The notes: generated from the sequence alone by a model not told the origin. A stretch of 64,000 bases of DNA from Kappaphycus alvarezii (GCA_002205965.3 NADL03000471.1:620001-684000); one strand, 5' to 3'. Positions 1 to 13,600 are shown, counted from the first letter of the stretch. Numbers and translations are program-made.

Positions 1-1779
1 GCGGTTGTGATTTGGGACGCTATATCCAACTATGGAGTGTCAGACTTACTGTATAAAAAAGGACTCTCAAATATACTGCAACATTTTAGAGGAAAGACTG
101 TTATCGTTATCGGAGAAAACGCTGGGAACGAGTTCATATTGCAGCTTAAAATTTTCGCAACTCCACGACGCAACCATGCGAAAGAATTGTCAGCGGGGAA
201 TGAAGTCTTTAAAATTACTTTTTCTTTCAAGTATAATGGTTTAAATAACATAAAGAACATAACGAGTAGTTTGTAATGCCAAGTCAAACAGATTCAGCAA
301 CATTTTACATCTATTGAAGAGCTCAGAGAATGCAATAGTGAAATTTGAGATGAGATGAGTGGTATGCTTTAAGGATCTTCTAACATCGAATCAAACCTTT
401 TTTAGAGGGATTCAGTGGAATAGAAACTTTTCCCCCGCTCTTAGTTTTGAGTTTCATAAAACATTCAAGCGTTTTCTTGGTCTAAGTATCCTTTATTGCC
501 AAAGTTAATTAATAAAACGCAAAATATTTATTAATATATTGACAAATAGTCTCGAAATTGAGTAAATCATATCACCGTGGTGGATATCTTCTGTTAACAC
601 AGCTGTGTTATATACAAATATAATATTTTTGTTGTCCAATTTTTTTCAGGGAGTCTACAAATATGAGTAGTAATAAGCTATACAGATCTAAACCCAAAAG
701 TATACCGTTGTACGGCAATGAAAATGAATTGTGCCAATACTGTAGGAATAGTTGAGAAAGTACTACATACGGAAGGATCTTACTATCAGAGAGCCTTAAG
801 ACGTTAATTGATCTATTTTTTTGTTTCTACTGATTATTGAAAGGTAAATTGTTCGGATGTAAGGATATTTGTGAGTATTTTTACTGTGCCTTGGTCCCGC
901 AACTTTATTTTTATTTCATATTTAACTTATGTTGTACAAAAGAATACTAAATTTGGGGCTTCAACGCGTTATTTCTTTGGTTTATAACCTGCTACACTCC
1001 CTCCTCTCGAAGGAGCCAATAAGAAACTTTATCCCCCTTCCTCAGAAAAACTTCCTTCATGGTACTATTGCGGGGGAAGAGACACCTTGTTCCACCGTGG
1101 TTCTGTTCAGCAGCATGTTCGACGTGCAAAAATTCTTCTTTTCTTCGAAAATGTATTAATAGCGACCAAAATAGACAAGGACGAAGCCCTGAATCTCCCT
1201 ACAAATATAGATGGCGCGGTTTTCTATTTTTACTACGAATTTTTTTCCCTCAACAGGTGAGCGCTTTGTTGAATCAGGAAAAAATCCAAATTTAAGAGAC
1301 ATTTTTCGAAAATTACCGGAGGGAAGAGGATCTGGAATACATCATCCAACCAGCACTCAAAGCAGGGCTTGAACTAGAAGAAACCACTGGGTCTCTGAAG
1401 TAAACAGAACGCATCTATTACAGGAATAAATTTGGCAACATCAGAAAATTTTGATTACTTCTTAACTTACGGCCGTATGTCTCCACATGAATTGGAGAAG
1501 TTCTTGAAATTCTGTGTACCTTATTTTCACTCAGGAAATGTCAAGAATTTGAAAGATTTTCACTCGAATTGTATAGCGTTTGCCGGTTGTTGGAACCGTG
1601 CTGGCGACATTCTGCCCGGAAGATTGTTGATTCTTCCGAAATCGTGATCGACGAACGTTGAAGATAGAGTGGACGCTATCGCTGAGAACTAATCTAGGCT
1701 AACTTTCTTTCTGAAGAGTACTAATGTAGATAAAGGGGATAGATGTTCCTTAGAACCTAAGGAGAATATTCAGGTTACG
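1..1779. other. AT-rich flank of gypsy relic, no gene
   Basis: This stretch is AT-rich and I recognise no intact gene in it. Only short open frames occur, none with a conserved motif. The part after about 1,250 may be the decayed gag of the gypsy relic that follows, because it lies directly upstream in the same orientation, but I cannot see a gag motif in it. No LTR could be paired with sequence downstream by eye. Confidence 0.5.
595..610. repeat. 16-bp perfect palindrome
   Basis: The sequence taacacagctgtgtta is its own reverse complement over all 16 bases. It sits in AT-rich DNA about 1.2 kb upstream of the gypsy relic. It could be a chance palindrome, a protein-binding site or a remnant of a transposon end; nothing else nearby decides between these. 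Confidence 0.6.
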
Positions 1780-2389
1780 CAATGATTTTTTTGTAACGAG
1801 TATGGCTATATCGCCATGAATTGCTACAAGAACCTGCAATGTAATAAACGATGCTCCGGTTCGTAGCAATATGGGTCATTCAGAAGCTACTTAATGGTTT
1901 TATGTTGGATCGTGGGGAAGCCGCCAAGAAGGAATAAGAACAGAATGAAGGAGACCATGTTAACTCCTTCTGAGAAGACTAGCTCTACTCAAAAGGAAAG
2001 TGCGAAAGTCTGAAATAGAAACGAAGACGTCAACACGCTGCCGAAAAGGCCTCATGTACATACAAAAGGAGGCGCGCCGATCTCTCGTCTCACAGCTGGA
2101 CCATGAGGGCGCGCCGGACAGCCAAGCACAGTTTTACCACCGGAGGAGTTTCGTATTATTAGCCACAAGAAGAAGATTACGAGGTCGAACCAAGGGAAAA
2201 AGAATGCGAAAAAGCTACACGAGGACGTCGGCAAATATTAAGTTTTATTCGAGCTTACAAACGCCAATTATAGCCTGCTTCTTTTCGGAGATGGTGGGGA
2301 GCTACCAAGGTCATGAATTGTTTGATTAGGAAACAGTTGATTACCCGCCGTTCGTGAATTTCACCAAACTATACTTCTAGAAGAATTAC

Positions 2390-2645
2390 AGCCGCGAATG
2401 GTGACAGCTGTTCATGTGCCAACTCGCTAGTCAAGGCCCGAAGATTTTAGGAATCTAGCCATTAAGTTTGACTTTCCAGTCGCCGAGAAGTCTCCATTCG
2501 ACATCATAATCGGACTCGCTATGATCTCAACTATGCCTGCGAATATGGATTTAGGAGCACAGGTCTTGCCCGTACACATCTGTTCCGAAGAAGTGGTACT
2601 TCTGGTACAGCCTGACACTAGCCCTGCCGATAGGAAAATAGTCTA
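2390..2645 (+). pseudogene. Gypsy aspartic-protease-like relic
   Basis: One plus-strand frame reads a block ending in SPFDIIIGLAMIS, which resembles the C-terminal part of a retropepsin where a hydrophobic strand leads into an I/L-G motif. It lies between the zinc-knuckle relic and the reverse transcriptase, the expected place for a gypsy protease. The catalytic D-S/T-G triad is not visible, and several stops interrupt the frame. The assignment rests mostly on position and the single motif. Confidence 0.4.
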
Positions 2646-3169
2646 GGACGAATAAATAGGGACCTTAATGAAGATTTAACGTCTTTATCGAACGCCGACC
2701 CGGATTTGTTGGAATATTCGGAGGAATAAATTGTTTCGGCTATCCTAGAAATGAACTCGAGACCCAAGACGGGTGTTTGAACTGCAGATAAGGAATAAAA
2801 AAAGATGAAAGGCGCACTGAATCAAGGACTCGAATTTCAAGATTTCAAGAAGAGGCACAGGAGAATATTAGTAGCTCGACTGGCGACACCGGCATTGTCG
2901 CATGGAATATAGAAAAGATACACCCTGCTTCCGTCCAGACGAAAATGTTTTCGAAGTGAAGGGCACAGCGCAGATCTGCCAAAGGGCTAGATGAATGTCG
3001 CCTCTTCAAAACTAGATACGGTACAGTCAGAAAATTGGCAACATGTTTGAAGCTAGTACAGATATCCCTGCATATTCCGTATTGTTGTTTTTAGTATTTA
3101 TAGTAGCTAAGAAGGATGTTATACAAAATTTAGGCACAAATTAACGCGACTCGAACCTTTAGGTCAAGA

Positions 3170-3760
3170 CGGATCGTTTGCCACTACCCAAGATAAAAGA
3201 GATCTTCGAAGATCTAGAAGGCATTTCCGTCTTCAATACCCTGTATACATTCGCCTGGTAATGGAAAATAAGAAGTGCCGAGAAACCTAAAAAAATTTTT
3301 ACGTTCGATAGCCTCTTACGAATTTTCAATTCAAAGCGATGCCTTCGGAGTAGTGAACGCCGCTCATACATCACAGCATTGATTAGGTCTTGAAACACAT
3401 CACCTTCGCCCAAGTATATTTATATATGTCTTGATATTTTCTAATTCAATTGTGGAGATTCTAGAGCATCTAACCATTACCTTGGAAGCCATTGGGGATG
3501 CAGGGCCCAAGCTCAAGATTATTGAATATTCATTTTCTATGATTAGCATGAAAAATTACTTTTCTTTACGAAGACAGGAGTTGAGTGCCATCGAGGAGGC
3601 GAAATTCGATGCCATCAAGAAAGCCTTAGTTCCCAATAACTCAATGGAGTCGCGCAGCGTTCTTGGCATTTGTCGGTACTACCGACTGCCTGTCAAGAAT
3701 TTTGACAATATATCCGACGCTCCTAATGCTGAAACTATTCGGAAAAAAATGTTTGAATAA
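3170..3760 (+). pseudogene. Gypsy reverse transcriptase relic
   Basis: The region reads LPLPKIKEIFEDLEGISVFN, the usual gypsy RT entry before motif A. It continues through a motif-A-like stretch and a decayed YLDD block (YICLDIF followed by SNSIVEILEHL). It ends with AIKKALVPNNSMESRSVLGI and CRYYRLPVKNF, which match the RT connection (typically ...RSFLGLCSYYRRFI). Only the 3,431-3,760 part is open; upstream of it there are stops and at least one frame change. The catalytic Asp pair is not preserved, so the product would be inactive. Confidence 0.8.
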
Positions 3761-3839
3761 ATGGAAGAGATAACTGTCGCATTCGGATCGCTGAAATAGA
3801 GGCTCGTCTCCCCTCCGGTGCTATCCTTCCCGGACTTCG

Positions 3840-4210
3840 ATCACCTTATTTCGTGGAAACTGATACCTCCGGCGTCACCGCTGAAGCATTCATTGCCTAT
3901 AGGAGTGGAGATGGAAAGATTAATCCCTTGTATTACACTAGCCGGACAAGTAACTCACCGGAACATAGCTACCCGCTTGTGAGAGGTAGTCATTCGCCGT
4001 CATCTTTGCTCCCAGAAAATTTAGGGTATAACTGCTGTCCATAGAATCGTTAAAGCTGGTAACCGAACAAAAATTTCTTCGCTATTCCTTTATGAAGAAT
4101 CATATACGTGGAAGACTCGCAGGATGGACGGACTTCCCTGCGGAGTATGAGTTCGAGCTTGAGTACATGCCGAGTCCAAGTAATGGGGAAGCACATTATA
4201 TCTCATGAAT
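3840..4210 (+). pseudogene. Gypsy RNase H relic
   Basis: An open stretch at 3,853-4,044 begins ETDTSGVTAEAFIAYRSGDG and continues INPLYYTSRT, matching the gypsy RNase H core (D-A-S-x-x-A-x-G-A-V-L followed by a P-I-A-Y-A-S-R-T strand). After a frame change the sequence reads RLAGWTDFPAEYEFELEYMP, the typical R-W-x-L-x-L-Q-E-Y-D-F-x-I-x-Y-x-P-G strand before the chromatin-side linker. The copy follows the RT relic directly, in the same orientation. It is interrupted and cannot be active. Confidence 0.8.
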
Positions 4211-4359
4211 AGTATAGGAGGTTTCCCTATTTAATTTTGCCCAGATAAAGAAGACCTATTCTTCGTGTTAGATTCCTCTGCAGTTTCTGAACATCCTCCC
4301 TTGAAGTCTCACCTTCTTTACTTCGCCCGCCACCTACATAGAACGAAGGTCGTCAACGG

Positions 4360-5010
4360 GAAAATGTTAGGCAAAGTTAAATGAGGCGGATGGCGAAACT
4401 TTTTGTGAAGTGGGAGGAAAAACTGTGGAAGTGCACAAAAAATCCTGAGGCAGTTCCCCATTTCAAGGATAAGAATGCAATCCTTCGCAAAATAAAGATG
4501 CTATTTATCGTGAGGCGGTACCGTTGGCCACAATTTCGTAGGGGTGTTCAAGATTGCGATAAGAGTTACGAGGGATTCTAGAACTCCAAGTTGCTTCTGT
4601 TTTTTCGCACAAATTTGAACATTCCGCTTACGAAAATCTTCGGGGCGTACTTGATCGTTTTCGCTTGTCTGCTCCTCATTTTGAGGGTGGGAACGCAGTT
4701 CCTGATAAATTTTTTGAGAAAACTACAGGCTGGCTGATAGCAGTTTCTAACGAAAAGTCCACCGCGAAAGTCTTCGCTTGCTTGTAAGAGAAAATTGCCA
4801 TTCACTGTTTTGGCTTCTCGAGGACAGGTGGGGCAGACAACGCAGGCTGTATCACTGCTGCAGCCATTGAGAAATTCACGAAGGAAAATATAGATTACTT
4901 GAAAACTATTCTGGCTTACAATTTCATGCCTAGTGGAATAGCCGAAAGGATGGTACGGAAAATAAAGGATGCCATCGAGAAGATGGTCCACGTACAAAGA
5001 AAAGATTAGG
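4360..5010 (+). pseudogene. Gypsy integrase relic
   Basis: After the RNase H relic the plus strand can be read as an integrase core. TTGWLIAVSNEKSTAKVFA matches the region around the first catalytic Asp. The later stretch ILAYNFMPSGIAERMVRKIK matches the H-P-Q-x-N-G-x-V-E-R motif that carries the catalytic Glu. A degenerate zinc-binding region may precede it at about 4,380-4,560. Several stops interrupt the frame. The minus-strand open frame over the same bases (4,578-4,997) has no family resemblance and is treated as a shadow. Confidence 0.7.
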
Positions 5011-7057
5011 GGGAATTTATGTTTCCAGACGTGTACGGATACTACCTCTGTGTTCTTTTCGCATGGGCTTCGTTCTTAGAGCTGATGTTCAGAGAAGTTA
5101 CGGGCATGGATTCATTTGACTCGGCCGCCTTAATCTTCAGAGCTTCATATAAACACCAAAAGTTGGAGCTCTTCGCCTTATTATCCCTTCGGACTCGGCG
5201 TCAGGGTGAACAGATGCGTAGAATAAGTTATCCGCCCTCGCAGATACCCTTATGTCCTATGTGGATAATAGGGTTCTCGTGGCGAATGAGCAGGCTTTAA
5301 CATTAAATACTTAGTGGAAATTTCCCCAGTTTTATCATGAAGTGCTTTAATGAATCTAGAGTTTTTCACAATATGACGTAATATGGGCACGAAAAATTCT
5401 CTCATCAAGACGGTTTTATTGGAAGCGGAGCTTCTTTCGGGAGAAAAGTCTAGCAAATGAAAGATTAGAGCGACTGCATGACCCGCTTGATGGATGAAAG
5501 AGGATGTCTAAAGGTTCTTGAGGCTAGTTATCGGGCTAGAAAACAAGGGAAAAGAAGAAGGATGGAGAATGAAACGGTAGAATGCCTGATCTTCTTCTAG
5601 AGGCCGGCTCGGCTGCAAGGGTATGTTATTTGACCCATTCCGCTCCTTTAATTCCCGGAGAGATGAAGGATAGCAGATTTTCCCTGGTCAGTTTCGACAA
5701 GGACGTCGGCAGTGTTGCTTCGTGTTGCTTTCACAGTATGTGAGCCGGTTCTCAACATTTTGAGAAGAATTTCGACCTGATGTTCGCACTCAAGGGCCGA
5801 ATCGCTGTTAATTTAGCATTGGGCGCTAACTCAGTCCCGTATGCAAGGATGATTGCCTCGTTAAAAGGAGAAAAAATGGCCTGATATGAGTATTTTCCCG
5901 CAGATCTTCTGCTTAGGAGGTAAAAATCCCTCCTTTCTAGGTGTGTGGGTACTCCGAGTTCTGTGAGCATTCATCCTGACCTGGACTTAGATGGGTATGG
6001 ATATCGCAAATATGAGTGGAAGATGCGAAATGAAGATCAGTTCATTGTGGGTTATCACAATAGGGAGGCAGAGATCCTGAACGCAGCCCGCTGAGTAGGT
6101 ACTACCGTAGCATTAACGTATAGCAGCACAATATAGGAGTCCTTCACAGGTTTAACTCCAGAGACGCCGCCCGTTATGGTTTACCCCACTGTTCGTACCA
6201 GCAAGAAGTAGTAAGGCTTTGGCCATGAATCGTCTTCTTGCAGAACCCAGTAAACTTTAGTACAATGTAAAGGGAAGCGGATCACTGCCAGAGGTGTTCC
6301 AGTAATTACGAAAAATAATTCGATAAGTGCAGGAATCGCACAAGCTTTTCTCCAGATCGCGGTTTCTCGATGACAAAAATATGATCAAATGCTTATCCGA
6401 CGTGCGAATACGAGTAGGACCAAAGGTATGACCCAAAATATCAGCTTTTTGACCCCAAAGATTCATGCGGGTAGTTTCAGGCGCACTTCAGACGTCTCCA
6501 ATGCATCCAATATAGCAGCTTCGGGGACCAAGTATTAGTCCTCCGTTTCTATTCCCACAATGGTTTCTTTGGAAAAATAATATTAAGAAATTCCTATTTC
6601 GGCCCCCTAGAATGAAGTCAACAATGATTCTGAAAATTTCGGGATAGTAATCAAGTCCAGTTTAAAAAAAGTTTATGTGGTACAAACATCTACGAAAGCC
6701 TCCGACTAACGAACTAGGTATAAATTATGACATCAGTTCTTGATATAAAATTAAAAAATACTTTATAGCTATTGGATATTAATTGGTAATCTTAAGTGCG
6801 TTGAGCCACCTAAAATGCTGCTTTACCCTGACAATATGGTAATTTTTATACATAAAGACAATGAAGGAAGCTCGTGCCTAAAAAAAGGCTCCATGGACCC
6901 AACTCAGCCAGTCTTCGTATTTCTGCTTTCTACCGACCTCAAATTGGCTCAGTGATCGCCGCCGTATTGGAACATACAAAGGGTCAGCCTGTTCTCTAAA
7001 GATATTGCGGCGTTTCATATCCAGGGTTTTTCTCATTCTCTTCGATATAGCCCATAA
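5011..7057. other. Gypsy tail and unassigned AT-rich DNA
   Basis: No gene was recognised. The first kilobase or so probably belongs to the 3' end of the gypsy relic (integrase C-terminal domain and LTR), because it continues in the same orientation with similarly dense stops, but I see no chromodomain or polypurine tract. No direct repeat long enough to be an LTR was found by eye. Confidence 0.35.
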
Positions 7058-7630
7058 TTACCAAAAGAGTTTACACATATCCTCTTTCTTTGCAAGGGTA
7101 CTCTTAAGCTCAACTGAGTCCATTCCGAAAGTAACACCCCCCACATCGATGTCTTCAATCACATTTGTTACAGCCTCAGACATCCGATGTTCAACGACTT
7201 GACGCGCGAATGGTCTTATTACCCTCGCGTTTGACCTGCCATATCTAATCGCCCAAGTATTCCCTTTGAGGTGCAACACCAGACCGATTGGGCACATGAA
7301 GCGTGGACGGAGCACCACCTCGTTAGAAAGCTTCCCAAACATGCTCAACTTCTCAAGTAACGTTGCTACCCACAACGAGGGTGAAACTTCACTGGTTCCA
7401 CTGATGTGATCCTCACGCCTTCGGCGGATATTGCAAGAACACCCACAGTCGGCTTGATCCGGTGTATCACCACATTGTAGGGGCTCCAGCTGATTCTCCG
7501 CATTCTGAAGTCCCTGGTTATGTATTCTTTTCTCTTTCTCCACTAATAAAAACTTATTACTATTTAAATCAGACGTACGCGGTCCAAGTCTTCTACCAGA
7601 CCTGGCTAAATTCTTTAATATTCGCGTCAA
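7058..7630 (-). CDS. Hypothetical ORF, 190 codons
   Basis: This is the longest uninterrupted frame in the first 16 kb and it is conspicuous because its surroundings are AT-rich and full of stops. The predicted protein is basic and mixed in character, with a small Cys cluster (CGDTPDQADCGCSC) near residues 53-66 and no obvious signal peptide or membrane segment. I do not recognise a family. It may be a fragment of a mobile element, a chance open frame in a locally GC-richer patch, or a real lineage-specific gene. No intron or poly(A) signal could be supported. Confidence 0.3.
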   Translation of the reverse strand: MTRILKNLARSGRRLGPRTSDLNSNKFLLVEKEKRIHNQGLQNAENQLEPLQCGDTPDQADCGCSCNIRRRREDHISGTSEVSPSLWVATLLEKLSMFGKLSNEVVLRPRFMCPIGLVLHLKGNTWAIRYGRSNARVIRPFARQVVEHRMSEAVTNVIEDIDVGGVTFGMDSVELKSTLAKKEDMCKLFW

Positions 7631-10600
7631 CCAACAAGAAGTACCTTGCTACCTTACTTCTCGCTATTTGATGAAATTCACTCAGTTTAAAATATTGTAA
7701 TGTTGCTCAAACCTCTTTGAAATATGCGATGATAAATGAAAGATCACATGACAAGTCCAACATTCAGTTTTATACTCCATAACTCGTTACGCTATCCTTT
7801 ACGAGTGACTAATTAGAGGATCAATGCACTGTCCTACCCCACAGTCCAGGTAATTCTTATCAATGTATTCACCCCTCCCACCAGTAGCCAAGTTCTCATT
7901 TTCTACTCCCGAACTTATGAAAAATACAAATTAACCTCAATGAAGATCACACAACCGATATGACACGATCAGGTCACAATAACTTGGAATGTGAGCATTG
8001 AAATTAATCCAGATCACGCAATCAGTGTGAGATGATTAGCTTGCGACATAGGGCAACCGTTTTTTGTAACTTGATAAATTTCTTAAACTTCAATTTTACA
8101 TACACAGTATTCTTATTTTTGCGGACCACATATATTAAGTATTACGTGAATAAATGCACTTAATTATAAAATCTTTTCGTTTTTATTTTTGTGAAAAAAA
8201 TTTCCAGAATAAGCTACTTCATCCTTGTATCATGTAGTAACATCAAATGGATTCAAAGACAAAATAAAAACTTTATCAAAAATAATTCTTTCATTAATTG
8301 AAGCTGCTCTTCCAGTGCAATTGTCATAAATAATAATTCCTAATAATAATTTTCTATTTTTACGCACAGGTTTATTGCCGACTCGTATAATATACCGGAC
8401 AAATTTATAATAAAGTAAATAATCTTCTTTACATTTATTTCAGCCTTTCATCATGAAATCATTGTTAAAATAGCAAATGTGAATTAAGATACATATATAC
8501 GCAACTTAATTGACAATAGAAATTATTCCCTTCTATGATAGAGTCAAAATCTGAAAAGTTGTCACCTGCTATTTTCGATTACCATCCTAACGTCTCCCTG
8601 GCTCCCGATAACTGTACAAAAACCTCATACAAAAACTTGAAACCTTGCTTAGTAAATTCTAATTCTTCTCCACAAGATTCTGAAGTTATTGGTTCGTTTA
8701 GAGATTTTGAATATTTGAAATGGTTCTGTTTCATTGAAATATTGTCAAAAAACTTACTGATATTGCAAAGTTAATTTTTACTGGGCAAAAATAGTTATCT
8801 CCTTGATATATGTTTCATTTCTAGCTCAATCCCGGTCACGATGTTGTTCCAAAAAACAGTTTGCTATATTACTATTATTTAATCTATCGGTCTCTCTGAC
8901 GCTTCATGCTCTTTCAGGTAGTACATATCAGATCTTCCCAACTACATATTTCTGAAAGGATTACTTTCTTAGAATAAAACTGTTGGATGAATCAATCTGT
9001 CATGATTGAAACGCTGTTTTTTTTATAAATCACTATGTCTCACGGCTTTTTTGAGAGTTACTAAATATCAGCAGAGATTTTGGTGGTTTGCTTTTTAAGT
9101 TTTTTTAATTTGGATTATCGAACCTGTGAAACTCACTACGGCCCAATTAACCAGAAATGTGATCTGTTTCAGACAGCGTGAAATTAAGCCAATCAATCTG
9201 AACAGAAAGATATTGGATGGAACGAAATACGACCGGATGATTTTCTCATACCCGCGAAAAATCGGAACATGCTTCAAGCGGACAGGGTCTTAAAACATTG
9301 AAAATCAAACCAGCAAAACCACTTTATTATAAAATATCATGAGGGAATTGAAGTACTACCATAAAAAAATATTAATGAGGAAAATGTAGTTTTTCTCTTC
9401 TCTTCTCAGATGAATTGCACAATTTCCTTCACTACTGAGCTTCTTTACTCGTTATAAACCAATGCATCCTTTATGTGTTTAAACCGCCCCAAATGCTTCG
9501 ATAGAACTCTGCAAAGTTTGGATTACAACTTCGCTGGTGCGCTGATGATATATAAAAGCCCATCACTTACTAAAATCTAACACTTGTGTATTCATCGTTC
9601 GTTTACAGAGTGATAGAACATTTCAAGCATTCAAATGCAAATTTTCCAGCCTTCTAGAGCTATTACTTATTGTATTTCCCTTCCTACATTTCTAGATACA
9701 ATCATAAGAATGTAAATATCAGCGAAGATTTAAGTGTCTGGAGAATTGCGTAATTATATTGGAAGCCTTAGTAAAGGGTGGCACCTACAATTTTCAGGTT
9801 TAGAGATAGTATACTCGAAGATTGCTTCACAAGATCCAGAAAACAATTGATTTGCGGGTATTCTCATCTAAGATATCGGAGCTCTCTTTTGAAAACTTCC
9901 ATTCATTTTCGATCAACCCGTTGATAGTAAGAATGGGGCTATGAGCCGATGAAACAGGTTGAATTGTGTTATTTCCAGCTCCACGTTTTTATTTCACTGA
10001 TCCCATATTTCTTGTTTTGCACCGCCTCTTGGTGTAATTTCTTGACTACTTGCGTCTTTTCTCCCTTATTTAAGAACATTGTTGTTCCTCAAGCAGAGGT
10101 GAGTCAAAAAGGATCATTCAGAATATTTAGTACAGACTGATCCTGAATTTTTATGTGTACGTATTAAAACATGAGAAGGTGTCTACTGAAAGCAACCAAA
10201 AATCTTCCCGGGATTTTTATGCCATATGAAAAGAGCAGAAATATGAGGCGATGTTTGGTAGAATCTTGAATTGGCTGTAATCTAACTCTTTTGCCAAGTA
10301 ATGAAGAACAATTTCTCTTCTCTTGTGTTGGTGTCGTGATAGGGAGATTTTATGTATTCCGCAAGCCAACTGGGTCACCATATCACATATATAAATTTTA
10401 CGGTAACGGTGTAGTCCTGTAAGAAAGATGCCTTGTAGAATATGCGGGACATTACAACTAAGCAATGCGATTTTATAATGATGTTAAACTAAAAATAGTA
10501 CCGGTTCGTCCTTGGATCTATCATGAGTATCTGATTAAACCGGACATATACCGGAAAATCTATTACTCAAACTTTATATTCCCGTAAACTGTGTTTTGCG

Positions 10601-13600
10601 GATCATTCGAATCGGTTTCGAAATTAAATTTATGGTGCATGCAACATCCAAAGTCTTTAGTGTACACGGCAGTTAAAATTTTATCGTAGAAGTGCTCTTT
10701 GATATTTATGATTTAATGCGTTTACGGCAAATTACTTCGTAGAAAAAGACGACATTGTTGATATATGACATCAATTCTAGGAGAGTTCAAAAATCGCAGT
10801 GATCTACCTTTCAAAATGAAAACTATACATTTAATAGAGATATATCACTGGCAAAGATTAAGGTGACTTATCAGATGCCATAATTTGCGCCCTACGTTTC
10901 TAGATATTGTTAATATTTTATAATACGCCTTATAATACGTTTGCTACCGTACATTGTGTCTACCACTTTAATTTAGTACCAAAAGATATATAAAGTATTA
11001 CTAGAAGCCTAATCGGGGCGAAACGCAAAGAGCAATAGCTATAAAATGGACTACAATGTAGAAATACGTCTATTTACAGCTAACTGCAATCTAATTTCAA
11101 AAATTCGTCAGATAAGAGTCTCAGACGCCATTTTGGGGGACATTTTTATCCATTCATCATGCCTACTGTCTCATTCTTCATCACAGAAACTACCCCATAC
11201 TACAATTATGGGCCTAGGTAAAACTTCTTAATATTTCCATGCATTATAAATCCTCTTTTCTTCGAACCAGACCAATGCCTCCTAATTTGAAGGAAGAATG
11301 TTGCAAGCTGGTTTGACTTTGTAGGGACCACCACCGAGAAGGGAGAAGGGAAAAGCAGTTTCTCTCATGTTAAGACGTCAAAAACATGATAGGGGTATTC
11401 AAAAAGATCAGAAAAGCCTAGTTGATGAAACGCAATGGCCAAGAAAGATTTTTTCTAAGCAAGAAGACTTCGTTGAAGTCATCCAGGATATTTTAGCCCT
11501 GACTTTTACCACCTGATCTCCCTTTTTATTCATATCACTAACATTTTTAATAAGGTGACCTCTTACAAACGCGAAATAAATAAAGCCTAATTCACCATGC
11601 GTCAATGCTTTGCAAAATCACCGCAAAACACTTGGTCAAAGCATATTCAATTGGTTAAGCTCAAATTAAGAATTAATGACCATAATTTTTAATAAATCAT
11701 TTGTACTTATATAATTCTTTTCCAATACCCAACCCTTCTCAGTGAAATGGTAGGGGAACGCATAAATTCAAGTATTTCTTCAGAAAACTTTTCGATTACA
11801 TTAGGCGAGACTGATAAGATACATCTTACCTCTGGAAATATTTTTCCAATCGCGAAAGATAAATTGATTTCTATATTATAATTAAAACACCGATCAATAA
11901 GTTCCTGGTTCGATAGAATGAGATTTGTCGAGAAAAAAGACTAATTTCGAAAATATCAAGAGTAAAAATGGTGCGCGGGTTGCAGCCAAATCCATTGCTT
12001 TTGTTTATATCTAATTAGCAGGCTACCAGAAGGACCGAGTTTCGAGGTCAAGAGGGTTCAGATAGGGTCTTCAGTCGATCGTAAGCTTAGGGTTTTCTTT
12101 GCTCACCACGAGAAACTCCAAAAAGACAAGAAGCTGAAGCCCATTAAAAAATGACGGTTTCAAGTGAAAAGGGGGAAAGGAGGACTGAAATCCAAAATTG
12201 GGTCAAAGAAGTACATGAAGAATTTAAAATTTTAGAAGTACAGATTTCGAGGTTATTTGAAGTCTCTTTTTCCGAGCTGTTCTGCTTTGAAGAACTGGGA
12301 AGACAATAATATCCGTAAAAGAACTCAGAAAGAGATGAAGAAAAAAAAAAGTAGCCGATATTCCGTCCGGGTTCCTCGAATTCCAGGAGCAAAGGAGCCT
12401 GGGAGGCGTAATTCCTACCAATTCTGAACTAATTCATACACAGAAAGACACCATTAGTATTTTAGAAGAGGGCCGCCCTCGATCTCTGAGTAGAATAAAT
12501 TCATCCGTGGGTTTTATTTTAGCAATGAGCAGAAAATTCAACTTGGAACCTGTATATTTTGATCAATTGTACCATATTTATAGTGGAAGCAATGAGAAGC
12601 TTAAAGTAATTGTACGAATATCCTCTCTTCAGAACTTGAAAGGGAACAAATTCTTTATTCAATTACACACCAGTAGCGGCGATGGTACTCTTCCAATTTC
12701 AAGTTTTTCCTTGAACAAATCCCATTTGCTTAGTTTACTGGAGGAAGGTGTCCGTATTATAATAAGAAGTCTAGTTGAAGGGTTGCAGAGAAAAATTATG
12801 CTTCCAATACCTGCTACTGAATGTAGAGAACCTTGAACTCATTTTCATGTTTTCTTACGTAAAAAGCGAAGTTTCAAGCTAACTTTCGACGCAACGGGCG
12901 TTTAACAGAATAAAAAACGAAAGCATAGGATGCTTCATAGGAAAATCGTGACTAATCTGAAAATATGGTTCTTTTAATTTCCATATTCATGTATGAATTT
13001 CTACTTGCTGAAATCTCGCAATATTCCCAGTATTTACATGCCTAAAGGATATTGGATACGTGTTTGAATCCACCCCGATTTTCTGTCGACTTCATATATC
13101 CGAAGGCAAAAAATCAAAATAAATGTCTCAATGAAGGAATCATTGTACAATTATTACAAGTTCCCTTAGAAAACAACAGAATGAAATATCAATGAGCCAA
13201 ATGCTCACCCAATGATATTAAATCGTTTATGTCGGGAACCTATCCTCAGCCCTGCAGCATTTTTATACAGTGCTCTGCAGCAATGGATCTCCGATCTCAG
13301 GGAACACCACTTGATTCAAGCCAACCGTGTACTCCGAGATATTTAACAACTTGAACCAGTTACAACATAGCTTTTCTTTTAAAAATTACACTATGGATAA
13401 CAGTTCATTTTTTATACTCCCTTATACATTCCGAGGGAAACTATCCTGAGATAAAACGGGTTAGTCCTTGGGTAACTTCTGTTCACATTCAAAAATCATC
13501 CCTACTATTGAGTAAAAGAGCTTATATGTTGGTTATTTTCTCTTCCATAGGAGCGTAGATACCTACAGCAGAAAAGTCAGACGATTGAGCTGGACTAATG

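Larger units (their letters stand above)
1780..5010 (+). mobile_element. Decayed Ty3/gypsy retrotransposon
   Basis: Read across frames on the plus strand, the order of motifs is that of a Ty3/gypsy pol: a degenerate zinc knuckle near 1,790-1,830 (CNEYGYIAMNC), a protease-like block, reverse transcriptase, RNase H and integrase. The RT-RNase H-integrase order separates gypsy from copia, where integrase comes first. Stop codons and frame changes occur every few dozen residues, so the copy is old and cannot be functional. LTRs were not found, so the true ends (perhaps about 1,250 and 6,500) are not fixed. Confidence 0.75.

Noticed and set aside
11408..11605. Minus-strand stretch with HL...IFLGHCVS spacing like gypsy RT
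   Set aside because: Only one short motif fits; the expected downstream connection and RNase H motifs are absent in all frames, so it may be chance.
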